Shown here piece after piece: positions 44,740-58,496 of a stretch of DNA of 64,000 nt. Both the position numbers and the translations under genes were made by a program. The stretch is taken from NCBI RefSeq assembly GCF_963259705.1, contig NC_081840.1, forward strand, positions 144,195,549 to 144,259,548, in the 5' to 3' direction. The notes below the pieces were generated by a model. It was not told the DNA's origin, did no database searches, and saw only the letters and a program-made list of their open reading frames with translations. Numbering within the stretch: the stretch's first letter is position 1; the number at the start of each line of letters is the position of its first letter. The DNA comes from Myotis daubentonii (taxonomy: Eukaryota; Chordata; Mammalia; Chiroptera; Vespertilionidae).

Positions 44740-46413
44740 TTTTTTAATTAAATCTTTATTGTTCAGATTATTACATTTGTTCCTCTTTTTTTTCCCCCCA
44801 TAACTCCCCTCCTCCCAGCTCCCGCCCCACCCTCCGCCCTCACTCCCCACCCACTGTCCTCATCCATAGGTGCACGATTTTTGTCCAGTCTCTTCCCGCA
44901 TCTCCCACACCCCTTTCCCCCCCAAGAATAGTCAGTCCATTCCCTTTCTATGTCCCTGATTCTATTATGATCACCAGATTATTTATTCACTTGATTCTTA
45001 GATTCACTTGTTGATAGATGCATATTTGTTGTTCAAAATTTGTATCTTTACCTTTTTTTTTCTTCTTCCTCTTCTTAATGGATACCTTTCAGCATTTCAT
45101 ATAATACTGGTTTGGTGGTGATAAACTCCTTTAGCTTTTCCTTATCTGTGAAGCTCTTTATCTGACCTTCTGTTCTGAATGATAGCTTTGCTGGATAAAG
45201 TAATCTTGGTTGTAGGTTCTTGGTATTCATCACTTTGAATATTTCTTGCCATTCCCTTCTGGCCTGCAAAGTTTCTGTTGAGAAATCAACTGACAGTCGT
45301 ATGGGTATTCCCTTGTAGGTAACTGAGTTTCTTTCTCTTGCTGCTTTTAAGATTCTCTCTTTGTCTTTTGCTCTTGGCATTTTAATTATGATGTGTCTTG
45401 GTGTGGTCCTCTTTGGATTCCTTTTGTTTGGGGTTCTCTGCACTTCCTGGATCTGTAGGTCTATTTCTTTCACCAGGTGGGGGAAGTTTTCTGTCATTAT
45501 TTCTTTAAATAGGTTTTCAATATCTTGCTCTCTCTCATCTTCTGGCACCCCTATAATTCTGATGTTGGTGCGCCTGAAGCTGTCCCAGAGGCTCCTTACA
45601 CTATCTTCGTATTTTTGGATTTTTTTTCATTTTGCTTTTCCAGTTGGGTGTTTTTTGCTTCTTCGCATTTCGAATCTTTGACTTGATTCTTGCGCTCCTC
45701 TGGTCTGCTGTTGGGTGTCTGTATAATATTCTTTATTTCAGTCAGTGTATGCTTAATTTCTAGTTGGTTCTTTATCACAACATCGAGGGTCTCATTAGAT
45801 TTCTTGAGGATCTCACTACATTTATCGGCGGTCTCACCAGTCTTTTCGAGGGCCTTACTAAGTTTATCGGCAGCTTCTAGACAGTTCTTAAGAGACCTTA
45901 AAAGTGTGGTTCTGAACTCAATATCCTCCATTGACAGTTTTGTCCTGTTTCTTTGTCTCCGCATTTTTTATGCTTTCTTGGTACACCCCCTAGTGGTCTT
46001 TGTGCGCAGTCTTGTTGCCTTTAAGCCTTGATTGATGTCAGCAATACCGGGGGTGATTTGACCTCCAGGCTAACTGGCTATGAGAGGCCGCTGTGTCTGC
46101 AGTGGGAGGGCTTCTGTGCTGGATCTCTAGGGCGGTGCTAATCTAGCCTTTGCCTGAGGCTATCCGGCAAATGGTTCTGCGCAGGGCTTGGGCGGGGCGG
46201 GTCCCCGGGGATCTGAGTATTTCACTTCAGCACTGCGCCTCCTCTGAGTCTGGGTATGATATTCTCTTTCCTCCTAGTTGTAGAATTTCCACTCAGCCAG
46301 CCTTCCTGTGGTTCTGGATGATGTCCATTCTGTCCTTTAGTTATATCTCTGAAGTGGTTGTTCGAGGGCAGCAATCTCCGGCATTAACCTATGCTGCCAT
46401 CTTGGTTTCTCCC
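44740..46413 (-). mobile_element. HAL1-type LINE, older copy
   Basis: On the - strand: 5' UTR with CCAAGATGGCAGCAT start, a frameshifted ORF1, 3' UTR and poly(A); no ORF2. The target duplication CTAAAACATTATGT is perfect at 44726-44739 and 46414-46427. Its 5' UTR lacks about 290 bp relative to the copy at 35329-37233. Confidence 0.9.
45075..45964 (-). pseudogene. HAL1 ORF1, frameshifted
   Basis: The frame opens at 45964 with MRRQRNRTKLSMEDIEFRTT and is lost near 45625 by a one-base deletion in an A run; the RRM-like and C-terminal parts continue in another frame (45548-45075, from MPEDEREQDIENLF). Before the break the coiled coil holds 14 residues absent from the two intact copies (30 residues between ADKL and NQLEIKH instead of 16). 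That marks a longer-coil subfamily, probably ancestral. Confidence 0.88.
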
Positions 46414-46579
46414 CTAAAACATTATGTCTTAATAGCAATATTTAACTTAGAAAAAGATACACATGCTTACACATACATGTATATATACATACATATTTAT
46501 ACATGAATGTATTTATACATGCGTATATGTATGTATACATCTAATTATGCATAAAACAGAGAGAGAGAGAATCTTTGGA

Positions 46580-46930
46580 AAATGTTCTTGAGGTACATCA
46601 ATGCAAAAGAATACCACTTAGCCATATGAAAAGATGAAATGCTGTCATTTGTGACAACATGGATGGACCTTGAGAATATCATGTTAAGTGAAATAAGACA
46701 TAGAAATTCAAGAACCATATAACTCCACTCATATGTGGTATATAAAACTGAAAGCAACAACTGAACAAACAGAGACTCTCAGAAACAGATAATAGTATGG
46801 AGGTTAACAGAGAGAAAGGAGAATGGGGGGAGTTAGTAAAAGGTAAAGGGTCAGAAACATGGTTATGGAAGGAGATTTGACTTTGAGTGGTGGATACAGA
46901 TGGTATATTATAGAATTGTACATTTTTTTA
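46580..46930 (+). mobile_element. L1 3' end (ORF2 end and 3' UTR)
   Basis: AATACCACTTAGCCATATGA, TGACAACATGGATGGACCTT and AAGTGAAATAAGACATAG are classic L1 ORF2 end/3' UTR text in + sense. A (CATA)n-rich stretch precedes it at 46460-46540. Confidence 0.8.
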
Positions 46931-47363
46931 AAAGTCATAAAAGCCAATAAGCATTTATTTGATATCAATAAGAATTGCAACCTGGGAAACACTGATTCAG
47001 GCAAAAACCCAAACAGAGTTCTGATTATGAAATGAAGGCAAAGAAATTTATGAGAAAGGGAAGGGAAACAATTGCATAGATGGAAGAAATTTCTATTGGT
47101 GCTAATAATCCAAGAAAGGCATTTTTATGCAAGTAAGTTAGCTATATATGATGGTATTAATTCTAGAGAATTTCTTTAACTTTCAGTCTGCATGGTCAGG
47201 ACATCTGCTTTCCTATTAGCTTTTCAAATAGTTATTTGGAATACAATGTTGGTTTGGCCCAGTCCAAAGGTTATATTTCCCTAGTTGAAACTTTCAGAAG
47301 ATTCAAAGAGTAAGATATGCTAGACAGTTCTTCTGGGATGGCAGCTCTAACTTTATTTTTAAA

Positions 47364-47615
47364 CTAGAAGCCTGGTGCACGAAATTCATGCACGGTTAGG
47401 GTCCCTAGGCCTGGCCAGCAATCAGGGTCAATCGGGGCCTTCTGACTTCCAGCTGGGGCCTCCCTTCCCTGGCTGCTAGCTGCTGGTCAGGGCCTTCCTT
47501 CATTCCTCATCGCCCCCTTGTGGTCAGCATATGTCATAGTGAACAATAGAACTCCCAGTCTCCTGGTCAAACTCCCTCAGGAACACTTTGCACATTAGCC
47601 TCTTATATATATAGA
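47364..47615 (-). mobile_element. HeliBat Helitron, short form
   Basis: On the - strand it starts TCTATATATATAAGAGGC and ends GCATGAATTTCGTGCACCAGGCTTCTAG; contains the CCTTGTGGTCAGC block. Confidence 0.88.
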
Positions 47616-47891
47616 TGGCTTCATTTATATCACTTTTTACATCCTAAAAACTATCTTTAGTTAAATTTTTTACTTTGCTTGCCAACTTTGAAAATTAATT
47701 ACAGCATTTTTTATTCTTAATCAAATGAGAAAACAATAAATACAAAACAATTATTTCACGTCTATATGCTTAATTCAATATAAAGATATGGAAAAGGCTA
47801 GTAATTTATTTTAAAAATAATTAATTTAATGTCTTAAGCTATTACAAAAATAATAAAAATGTAATTGTACATTTTTGGGTTTTATTTGATA

Positions 47892-48103
47892 CTAGAGGCA
47901 CGGTGCACAAAATTCATACACAAGTAGGGTCCCTAAGCCTGGCTGGTGATCAGGGCCTATCAGGGCCTTCCTTTCCCTGGCTTCTGGCTGCTGCCTGCCT
48001 GCCAGGGACTTCCTTCATCACTCCCTGGTGGTCAGCGCATGTCATAGTGTGCGGTTGAACTCCCTAGGGGACAATTTGCATATTAGCCTTTTATTATATA
48101 GGA
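47892..48103 (-). mobile_element. HeliBat Helitron, short form
   Basis: On the - strand it starts TCCTATATAATAAAAGGC and ends GTATGAATTTTGTGCACCGTGCCTCTAG. Closely related to 47364-47615. Confidence 0.88.
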
Positions 48104-48132
48104 TTATAAAATCATCAGTTCTTTCTCTCTCT

Positions 48133-48302
48133 TTCCCTTCCTTCCTTCCTTCCTTCCTTCCTTCCTTCCTTCCTTCCTTCCTTCCTTCCTTCCTTCCTTC
48201 CTTCCTTTCTTCCTTCCTTCCTTTCTCTCTTTTGTTAATTGTCACCAAGGATATTTTTCCCATTGCTTTTTAGAGAGAGTGGGAGTGAAAGGGAGGGAGG
48301 AA

Positions 48303-48344
<42 letters not shown>

Positions 48345-48345
48345 T
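48133..48345 (+). repeat. (TTCC)n and (GA)n microsatellites
   Basis: About 22 TTCC units at 48137-48226 precede a SINE that itself contains a (GA)n run at 48309-48341. Confidence 0.92.
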
Positions 48346-48505
48346 TGATGTGAGAGAGACACATCAATTGGTTGCCTCCTGCATGCAACCTGACCAGGGC
48401 CAATGATCTAACCTGCAACTCAGGTAAGTGTCCTTTACCAAGAATTGAACAGGCAATCCTTTTGTATTTGGACTGCTCTAACCCTGAGAAACACTGGCCA
48501 GGGCT
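48234..48505 (-). mobile_element. Ves-related SINE, older subfamily
   Basis: Left end GTCACCAAGGATATTTTTCCC, GA-rich body, ACATCAATTGGTTGCCTCC and right end CACTGGCCAGGGC. Confidence 0.88.
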
Positions 48506-48740
48506 CATCATTTATTTTTAAAATACCCTGGATAATTCTATTATTATGATACGTTAGAAATTAGTTTCTTGTTTTCATTTATTTGAAGAAACAGCCAATC
48601 AATTGTCATTTCTATTTAGAGTTTGCTGTCATTGGTAGGAGATGAGTGCCCTCTTCTGGTTTTGTAATAAAACTGTCCATCAAATAATGCTTTATTTAGC
48701 TGATTGTTTTCCCCTTTATATCATTAGTTTCCCTTTGTAG

Positions 48741-48960
48741 TCAGCAGCATTTAATTAAATTATGCACATTTTTCTTTGTTTTATCCTTTGCCAGAGCAGC
48801 ATAATAGATCACTTCTAATTCTAAACAATTTCCACTTCTTGTTCTTAATCTTGTTAGTCTTTCTCCAAGGGCACAGTACAAAAGTTTGTCTCTAATGTTT
48901 TTATTCTTTGGCTTAGGGAAACATGGTTCAAGCATCAGGTTATGAGCAAGAATGTGATAT
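48741..48960 (-). pseudogene. Unidentified antisense coding-like fragment
   Basis: The - strand reads MLEPCFPKPKNKNIRDKLLY, then CALGERLTRLRTRSGNCLEL and EVIYYAALAKDKTKK before a stop. It looks protein-like but matches nothing I recognise; chance is possible. Confidence 0.18.
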
Positions 48961-49097
48961 TCTTTTTCAATTAGTTTTTTAAAAAAAAAGAAGAGGAGGA
49001 AAAGATGGCACAGGAGGAAAGATTGCTAAACCTAACAACTTAAGATAGTTTTAATTACTTGGAAAATATAATGGAAGGATACTAAGAACATGCCTTC

Positions 49098-49101
49098 TCA
49101 T

Positions 49102-49165
<64 letters not shown>
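49098..49165 (+). repeat. (TC)n-(AC)n microsatellite
   Basis: About 19 TC followed by about 15 AC/CA dinucleotides. Confidence 0.95.
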
Positions 49166-49167
<2 letters not shown>

Positions 49168-49339
49168 TCAGATGCCTAAAAATACTTAATTATTTTTGGC
49201 CAGTGATTTGTCAGCCTATTTTAGTATATTCTTTGCCGTGTTAATCTTGACTTCACTTCCCTCAGTTCCCACTTCAAAGGGGGAAAACACACACAAGCAA
49301 ACCAAGCATACAGATGGTGAGAGAATAATATTTTTTTTT

Positions 49340-49480
49340 AATAAGAAAGCCTTTTACTTCTCTTGTAATTTTTAGAATTGCCATGAATTCCTCCTCAGTC
49401 GCTTGCAGTTGATCAGCAGAATCACCGCCAGTTTTGACATGATTGGGATACACTATCAAACCATTGCCAAATAGGAGGTA
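49340..49480 (-). pseudogene. Unidentified antisense coding-like fragment
   Basis: The - strand reads FGNGLIVYPNHVKTGGDSAD, then QLQATEEEFMAILKITREVK and GFLIKKK. The YPNHVKTGGDS..EEEF pattern faintly recalls a J-domain (HPDK, then an acidic helix), but HPD has become YPN and no other J-domain part is seen. Low confidence. Confidence 0.22.
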
Positions 49481-50297
49481 AGAATTACAATTTTAGCAAC
49501 ACGTCTTTTGTACACATGCATTCTACATGGGAGTCTCGCTTTATTTTAATCTTTAGTTAGCCGGTTAAGCCAGAAAGTAAATAAAATTTCTATGTTTAGC
49601 TCTAATACCTAGAATTTAAATTTATAAATCAATGGTTTCTGGGTCTGTGCAGACAAAGTTATCTTATAGTTCAAAATAGAAAATATTATCTCACTACGGT
49701 GGGCTGGGGTTCCTTGCCCAGCAAAATAATCAACCACAGCAATCAAAGCCATCAGGTGGTTTCTCGTTTCTAATTTTCTCTTTGCTCACATAAAGATAAT
49801 ATTAGTTCTAGCAGAACCAGTATAGTCAAGAAGGAAGAGAGGAACTTATTTGCATTCAATTTTAGGCAATATTTGTTAAAAATTCAATTTTAAGTAACAA
49901 ACAAGAAACTATGATTTCCATATTTTCTCTCATCAATGTTCTTTGAGCCCATCTTGATGAAGTTATTACATATTGATTTACTGATATCCTCTCGGGTTAG
50001 AACAATTGAGATAATTATCCTGATAACTCAGATGTGAAGGGAGGATTTTTCAGAAATAAAACAGAACAGGCTGGGATTACCTCCTAGTTTCACTATAAAC
50101 CAAGATCATAAGTAGGTATTATTTCCTTCATTTAATTAACAGAAAAGCATTGGGGAAAGTCACTATATATGAAGTGAGAATTCGACAGCTTCTGTGCTCT
50201 TCAATATTTTAATCAATCAAGATGAGGAGTTCTGAACTGCTTAGGCTTTTAAAAGAATGTCTGTGAACGTCAGCAGTAAGAGCAGCAGTAGATGGCA

Positions 50298-50777
50298 CTA
50301 GAAGACTGTAAGTCTGTGAGGCAAATTCATGATGTTCCTCCTTGTCTTTCCTCCTTCAATCCCCATGATACTTGCTAAGGGAGGACTGTCAGGGAGTCGA
50401 AGAGAGGAAAGGAGAATCACAGTGGCCGTGGCAGTGGCGGGCACTGATTCCTTGTCTATGTTTTCTGGAATAAATACGTCTGAGGAGAAAGCACGTGGCC
50501 AATTTACTACCAAGATTCTGCTCAAAGCCACGTTAACTGTACCAACAGTTTGAATAAAAAATAAGGAAGTTTCACCCTGACTTCTGCCAGGGGTTCCTGC
50601 TGCTTCTTTGCTGCTACTGGTAATTAAGGTCTTGCTGTTTAGAGAGAGCTTAATGAACGTATTTGTCATTAAGATAATTATTACAATTTTTTTCACAGAC
50701 AACCCAAAATCACTTAAGAAATGCACATTTTTCTTTTTTTTTTCCTCAACAAAGCTGACACAAAGACATTGAAACAT
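50298..50777 (-). CDS. 159-codon open frame, function unknown
   Basis: The longest non-repeat open frame of the intergenic part, starting MFQCLCVSFVEEKKKKNVHF and ending TRRNIMNLPHRLTVF. The middle (ILVVNWPRAFSSDVFIPENI, DKESVPATATATVILLSSLR) is less AT-biased than its surroundings. No domain, signal peptide or family is recognised, and no splice or poly(A) context is evident. It may be chance. Confidence 0.12.
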   Translation of the reverse strand: MFQCLCVSFVEEKKKKNVHFLSDFGLSVKKIVIIILMTNTFIKLSLNSKTLITSSSKEAAGTPGRSQGETSLFFIQTVGTVNVALSRILVVNWPRAFSSDVFIPENIDKESVPATATATVILLSSLRLPDSPPLASIMGIEGGKTRRNIMNLPHRLTVF

Positions 50778-51581
50778 TTTTTTTTATTTCTTTAAATCTG
50801 AAATGGAGTCTATTTTACAGCAACTGATTTATTTTGTATTCCGTAGACCCTTCAAGGCTGAGCCTTGCCTCCACAGAACTTGCACTGCCCCAGCCAGACT
50901 AAGCCCATAGCCATGACTCACCCATAACAGTTGCAACTTTAAAGCACATTCCAGCCCTGCTTTTTCCCACAGCTCTCCTAATCCTCTTCACATGACCAGA
51001 AGACTGCCTTTAAATCTAACAGAGGATGTTTCTGACATTTTTTCAAGGCTATAAAAACTATTTCCGGATCCAGGAGTAGGGAATGATATGTGGATGTTTG
51101 GACAAATCAGTGGTTATCATTTCTCCTTCCAGCTAGCTACTAAGAGGGGTCTTGAAAAAAATCCAACTCAGTATTTTGTAAAATATATACCTAAAGAGGC
51201 ATTGCATTTCCAAATCTATATTCAGAAATGGTAAGAAATTTTTTAAAAAATCAATTCTAAAGATAAATTGTTATTGAATCTGGAATCAGATATTATATTT
51301 TAAAATGTTTAATGACTCAAAGAAATAGTGTAGAATATTTCAGCTTTATTTTCTCACTTATAGAATTTGTTTTATCTTATTTTATTTTTGATGTATAATT
51401 TATCACAAGAGTTGTTTGAAGTAAGAGCAATGGAATGATGGTTCAACTGAGAATTAAACTCAATGCAGATGACACTGCACCGTGTTTTTTCAGAGCCATT
51501 CCTGCAGTAGATTTATGCTGAAAAAAAGTCCTATGTAAGTGAATTGAAACAGGTGTCTCTCAAGAACTGTGACTTTAGAAG

Positions 51582-51690
51582 CCCAGACCAACTCTGGCAT
51601 TCATTTCCCAGGGATGAGCATCACACTGAAGAGGAAGGATCCTCTGCAGTCTATGTCATCCTGGGAAATGAATGCCGAAGTTGGTCTGGG
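51582..51690. repeat. Long imperfect hairpin
   Basis: The arms at 51582-51616 and 51656-51690 are reverse complements over about 34 bp (CCCAGACCAACT..GGCATTCATTTCCCAGG), with a two-base mismatch and one bulge. The loop is about 40 bp. A transcript would fold into a stable stem. Confidence 0.8.
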
Positions 51691-52087
51691 CGCCTGCAGA
51701 ATCAACTTAGCTTCTGGAGCTTTAAGAGCTGCTCTTGCAATGTTAGAACTCCGTTTTGGATAAGTCATCAAGGGTGGCAAATGGGGACTTTCTGAGGACT
51801 TTCCACATTCTTCTGCTAAGATATCTGCTAAGGCAAGAGTAAATGAGATCTTTGGGCTTGGGTAAGTATTCATGGGCATATTAGCCAAGACTTTTTCAGT
51901 TGCAAATTGCTAAACTCAAATCAAATCAATTGAGTCAATATATAATACTTCCTGTTGTATGTAACAGCCTGTGGCTCTGACATAAAAGACCTTTGGACTC
52001 CAAGTCTTGAAAATTACCAGGGTCCATAGATTTACATGTCTCTGGCTGTTTTATTCTTCAGACAAAATAGAACAAGCATCTCCCGCC

Positions 52088-52107
52088 ACCCCCCCCCCCC
52101 CCCCCCG
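52088..52107 (+). repeat. Poly(C) tract
   Basis: An almost pure C run of about 20 bases. Confidence 0.9.
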
Positions 52108-52805
52108 CAACTCCATAGAAGTCCCAAGAATGCCTCTGATTGGCCTGGTTTAGATAATGTTTTTCCTAAACCAACTACTATATCTGGGGGATCACATGTT
52201 GTTTGTGCAGGTCTGGGTCATAAGTGTACCCTTTAAACTTGGGGACACAGATAGAAAGAGGGATTCTTTATTTGAAAGGAAAAAAGACTCTCTGGACAGA
52301 CAGAGATAATTTATGTCTATCACACTGGCATCCTTACTATACATCCCGCCCCAGTCTGGGGCATTCTTACTGACCACCCTTCTCTTCCACTCCTCTCCAG
52401 CATTCTTGCTGTTCCTTGACTATGACAGGTTATTTCAGGTCCAGGCCTTTAGAGTGCTGTTACTTTTTGCTTCTCTTTCTCAGATCTTCTCACAGTTGAT
52501 TTCTCTTGAATTTCAAGTCATTCCACCTATGATTATTATGATAAAAAATGCCACATTGTCAGTAGGGTTTTAAAAATATATATTTACATGGGCCAGATAA
52601 TAAAATAGTGTGCGCTTTATTTGAAACCAAGTAAGCCCTGACAAAATACATATCACGGCCGCTGTGATTCCACATCAAACCTTAACAGTAGGAATTGGGC
52701 ATTGATTCTTTGCATCATTTGCCAGCCCTGGTAGAGGAAGACACCCACCTCCAGCAGAGAATCAAATGAATAAGTGTCTCCTTATTTTAAGAATGAGAGC
52801 CCTGG

Positions 52806-53023
52806 CCCTAACCGGTTTGGCTCAGTGGATAGAGCATCAGCCTGGGGACTGAAAGGTCCCAGGTTCGATTCCGGCCAAGGGCATATACCTTGGTTGCAGG
52901 CACATCCCCAATAGGAGGTGTTGCAGAAGGCAGCTGATCGATGTTCCTCTCTCATCGATGCTTCTAATTCTCTATCCCTCTCCCTTCCTCTCTGTAAAAA
53001 AATCAATAAAATATATTAAAAAA
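52806..53023 (+). mobile_element. Ves SINE, well preserved
   Basis: Intact A box (GGCTCAGTGGATAGAGC) and B box (GGTTCGATTCCGG), ATCGATG body and an A-rich tail. The 17-bp target duplication AAGAATGAGAGCCCTGG is perfect at 52789-52805 and 53024-53040, so the insertion is young. Confidence 0.95.
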
Positions 53024-53420
53024 AAGAATGAGAGCCCTGGTAGAAAGGGTTCAGCTGGCAGGCTCCCCCTGCTCCCCACAGAGCCTGAGAATGCAACAGG
53101 CCTCTGGTGGTGGGCATTTCTGCTGTGTCTGTTCTGTGTGCCTCCTAGGCAACTGATGGTGATGCATGATCTGCACCAAATCATTATCCTCTTATCCTTA
53201 AGTATTTTCAAGAATTAATACTATGAAAAATAGTTATTAGTTTATTTGTATGTTCTCTGTTTCCTTCCTTTAAAATACTTAATTCATGAAAATAAAGTCT
53301 GTCTAACTTAATTCTGTTTCTAGCACATACATTAGTATCTGTCATAAGTTGATAAGTGTTTGTTGGGTTAATGAATATGAATGATTAATCAAAACATTCA
53401 GTTTTCAACACCTTTATTTT

Positions 53421-55283
<1,863 letters not shown>

Positions 55284-55424
55284 AACACCTTTATTTTTTA
55301 CTTCTGAAACTTAGAGATAATTGGTAAACTTGCCATTGCAGATTACTTGGATCTCTAATTTATCGTGATGGAAGTTTATCATGCCTAAAAGTGAACACCA
55401 TTCTACATGGAGACCCGCAGCAAT

Positions 55425-55426
55425 GT

Positions 55427-55482
<56 letters not shown>

Positions 55483-55670
55483 TTTTTTTTTTTTGTTAGT
55501 TCTGACATGAGGGTATTTTTTCCATTGATTTTTAGAGAAAGTAAGAGGGAGCAAAGGAGGAGGAAGGAGAGAGGGAGAAACATTGATGTGAGAGAGACAC
55601 ATTTATTGGTTACCTCTACAACACAAGTACATGCCCTTGACTGGGAATCGAACCTGAGACCCTTCGGTGT

Positions 55671-55709
<39 letters not shown>

Positions 55710-55764
55710 CGGAGGGAGGGGTCGGGGGGCTGATGCTCTAACTGCTGAGTAACACAGGTTAGGG
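55425..55764 (-). mobile_element. Ves-related SINE with (TTTC)n tail and (GT)n expansion
   Basis: The SINE right end is ACACAGGTTAGGGC and its left end GACATGAGGGTATTTTTTCC; an expanded antisense tail (TTTC)n lies at 55430-55482. A (GT)n run of about 20 units at 55666-55708 sits inside the tRNA-related half, next to the B box GGGAATCGAACCTGAG. Confidence 0.88.
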
Positions 55765-55780
55765 CAGAAATATTATTCTT

Positions 55781-56011
55781 TTTTTTAAATATATTTCTTT
55801 ATTGATTTCAGAGAGGAAGGGAGAGGAAGGGAGAGGAAGGGAGAGATGGAAACATCAATGATAAGAGAGAATCATTGATTGGCTGCCTCCGGCACGCCCC
55901 CCACTGGGGATCGAGCAGGCAACCTAGGCATGTGCCCTTGGCCGGAATCGAACCTGGGACCCCTCAGTCTGCAGACTGATGCTCTATCCACTGAGCCAAA
56001 TCGGCTAGGGC
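55781..56011 (-). mobile_element. Ves SINE
   Basis: Three GGAAGGGAGA units near the left, B box GGAATCGAACCTGGGAC, right end GAGCCAAATCGGCTAGGGC. The target duplication AATATTATTCTT is at 55769-55780 and 56012-56023. Confidence 0.93.
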
Positions 56012-56357
56012 AATATTATTCTTAATGTGGAGTATTTCTTATAAAAATAGTGTGTTTGTTCAGCTATTCCCCAAATAGTCAAAAACCCCAGGAAAGATTA
56101 ACTGATGTCACAATAGATCTCTTGGTACAAAAATGATTTCTATTAGTATTCTGTGATGATGGAAAAACGGTATTTTGAAAATGACCTTGTCTATATTTCA
56201 TAATAAGAAATCACTTAAGTCCTTATATATCTTTACATACAGTGAACTATAAGAGAGAGCATTATCAGTGCCTTTTTACCTGCTTCTGTATCTATACTTA
56301 TTGTTGGAAGACATTCTTTCCATGGCTCTCTCACATTTCTGGACATATGTGACTATA

Positions 56358-56473
56358 GAGGTGTGGCAAAAATAGGTTTACAGTTGTGAGTATGTAAAAA
56401 AGTTTATTCTGATATTATTATTTATTGTATTATTTTCCATACAAACCACTGTAAGCCTACTTTTGCCCCACGC
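56358..56473 (+). mobile_element. Tc1/mariner-like MITE
   Basis: The 116-bp element has inverted termini built on GTGTGGCAAAAATAGGTTTACAG and its complement CTGTAAGCCTACTTTTGCCCCAC, flanked by TA on both sides (56356-56357, 56474-56475). No coding capacity. Confidence 0.75.
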
Positions 56474-58490
56474 TATGTTTTCAAGGTTATTTCTATAGTA
56501 AATAGCCTTAGACAATGGAGCAGAGGGCAGAGTGTTTTGTCTGCTCGGTATAATGAAAATAATGTCTCCCTTTGGGCAAAGATTGGGCAGATTTCCTTGC
56601 AGCCCATTATAAAAGATTGAGGCTTCAAAAATTCAGGATTTCTCAGCAGTGACACAAATTTGCTGAGGGACAAGATGCTTCTGGGCTGCTGCATCCCCCT
56701 TATGCCAACTGGGGGATGAGAAACCATGGTGTGAACATGATATTCATGCTGCTTGTTGTTCCATGAGTAATAAAATCCTTCATTTTTGAACCATCTAATC
56801 TCTTCAGCCAGCATCTGTGAAAAAGTCGCAAGCTAACTTGTTCACTTACACGTAAAATAACATATCTAACCCATGATAATTATTTTTTAGTTTTTCTTTT
56901 TTATTTCTTTTTTTCTTTATTGATTAAGGTATTCCATATGTGTCCCCATTATAATTTTTGACATTTATTTTAATACCAGCTTTCAGTCACTGCTTGCTAA
57001 TGTAGTGATGATAGCCTTACCTAGAGTTATAGTCACTGATTCATTCTGTCTCCTCTTTGGCATGTTTCATGCCGTTCTTGTTCTATCCAGATGTCTCCAT
57101 GGTTATCTAGCTTCAAAGATCTAACTCTGTGATCACTGATTTTAATTAATAAAATAGATTTCCCACGCTTTATCTTTCCCTGTTTAAGTATATACAAAAC
57201 ATGACATTATTCTTTTATGAGGAAGATGATGGTGGAGGTAGTGAACTTTCTGAATATCACAGAAACCTGTATTGTCAGAAAATATCTTTGTTATCTTATA
57301 GAGTACTTGAAATAGATCACAGCTTTGCATTTATCACCAGTAAACTCTCCCCCTTCTCAAAAACCTCCAGAATTTTGAATTCATACAGTTTAATAATTTA
57401 ATGCCCAGTATTGAGTGGATTATGGTTGCATCTCCCTTTTGCCATTTGATCAATAGTTATTCAGAAGTTTCATTCACAGTGTTTGGTATTATTGTTGTTG
57501 TTAATAGTTCTGCTTTTTCCTTCTCAAATGTTTCTATGGTACTAAGATAAGTATTTATAACTTATTATACTGCTTTCCTCTCTCTGAAGACTTCTCATAA
57601 CCAGTTTCCCAATAGATAAGCCAAGACTAATTGTTTGAGATTATTCAACTATTGACTATACATGAACATTTATGGCCAGCTCCTCCTTTTTAAGAAAATG
57701 TAAGTTTCATTTTCCATGACTCTTGTCATGTTTATGAGTTAGGGCATTTGAATTAATAATTACACCCTGGTATCTGTTATACACAAAGCTAATGTTGGAA
57801 GTGTATATGGCTAAGTCAGCTTACATCTATTACTTCCTCCTATTGGAATGACGGCCAATCTTCAATCAATTGTGTCACTGATCAGTTAATATGATTTTAC
57901 TAGAAGAGAATAGAGATAACTGACCATATCTATCTCAATAAGTAAATCAGATTAAAAGTAAAGTTTTTTTGGTTAATATTTGATATCAGCAACTATGGGA
58001 AAAATGAACAACTTATTTCAAAAACAGTTAATCAGAAAAAGGATTGTTTATATGTAAAGTAAATTCTAGTTTCTAGGGAGACCAGGTAAAGGTAACTTCT
58101 ACATACTTAGTCTAATCAACCATACTCAAGCTAGTAGTATATTCCACACAATACAAATCAATTGTGCTCTGTCAGGTGAAAAAGATATGCCAAATTAATT
58201 ATTTTGGACAGGTATATTGAGGTACAATTTATATAAAGTAAAATTAACCCTATTTTATATGTAGTTCTATATTTTTCACAGATGATACTATTATTTAACC
58301 AGTACCACAATCTGAATAGAGAGCATTTTTATTAACTCAAAGAATTCCATCATGCTGTTTTGCTGATAATATTTTCCTCTATGCTCAACCTTTGCAACCA
58401 ATAATCTCTTTTCTATTCTTATATTTACAATGAAGACTTTAAAAAGACTTCATTATAAATATAAATGATTTCTTCCATTTAGAATACTAT
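56474..58490. other. No gene recognised
   Basis: A 113-codon - strand frame at 56473-56814 has no recognisable domain. 58200-58440 resembles old L1 text (TATATTGAGGTACAATTTATATAA, CCACAATCTGAATAGAG). The remainder looks unique. Confidence 0.4.
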
Positions 58491-58496
58491 ATTTGA

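Noticed and set aside
56473..56814. 113-codon - strand frame starting MLAEEIRWFKNEGF
   Set aside because: No domain, starts at the edge of a mariner-like MITE, and the text resembles an unassigned old repeat more than a gene.
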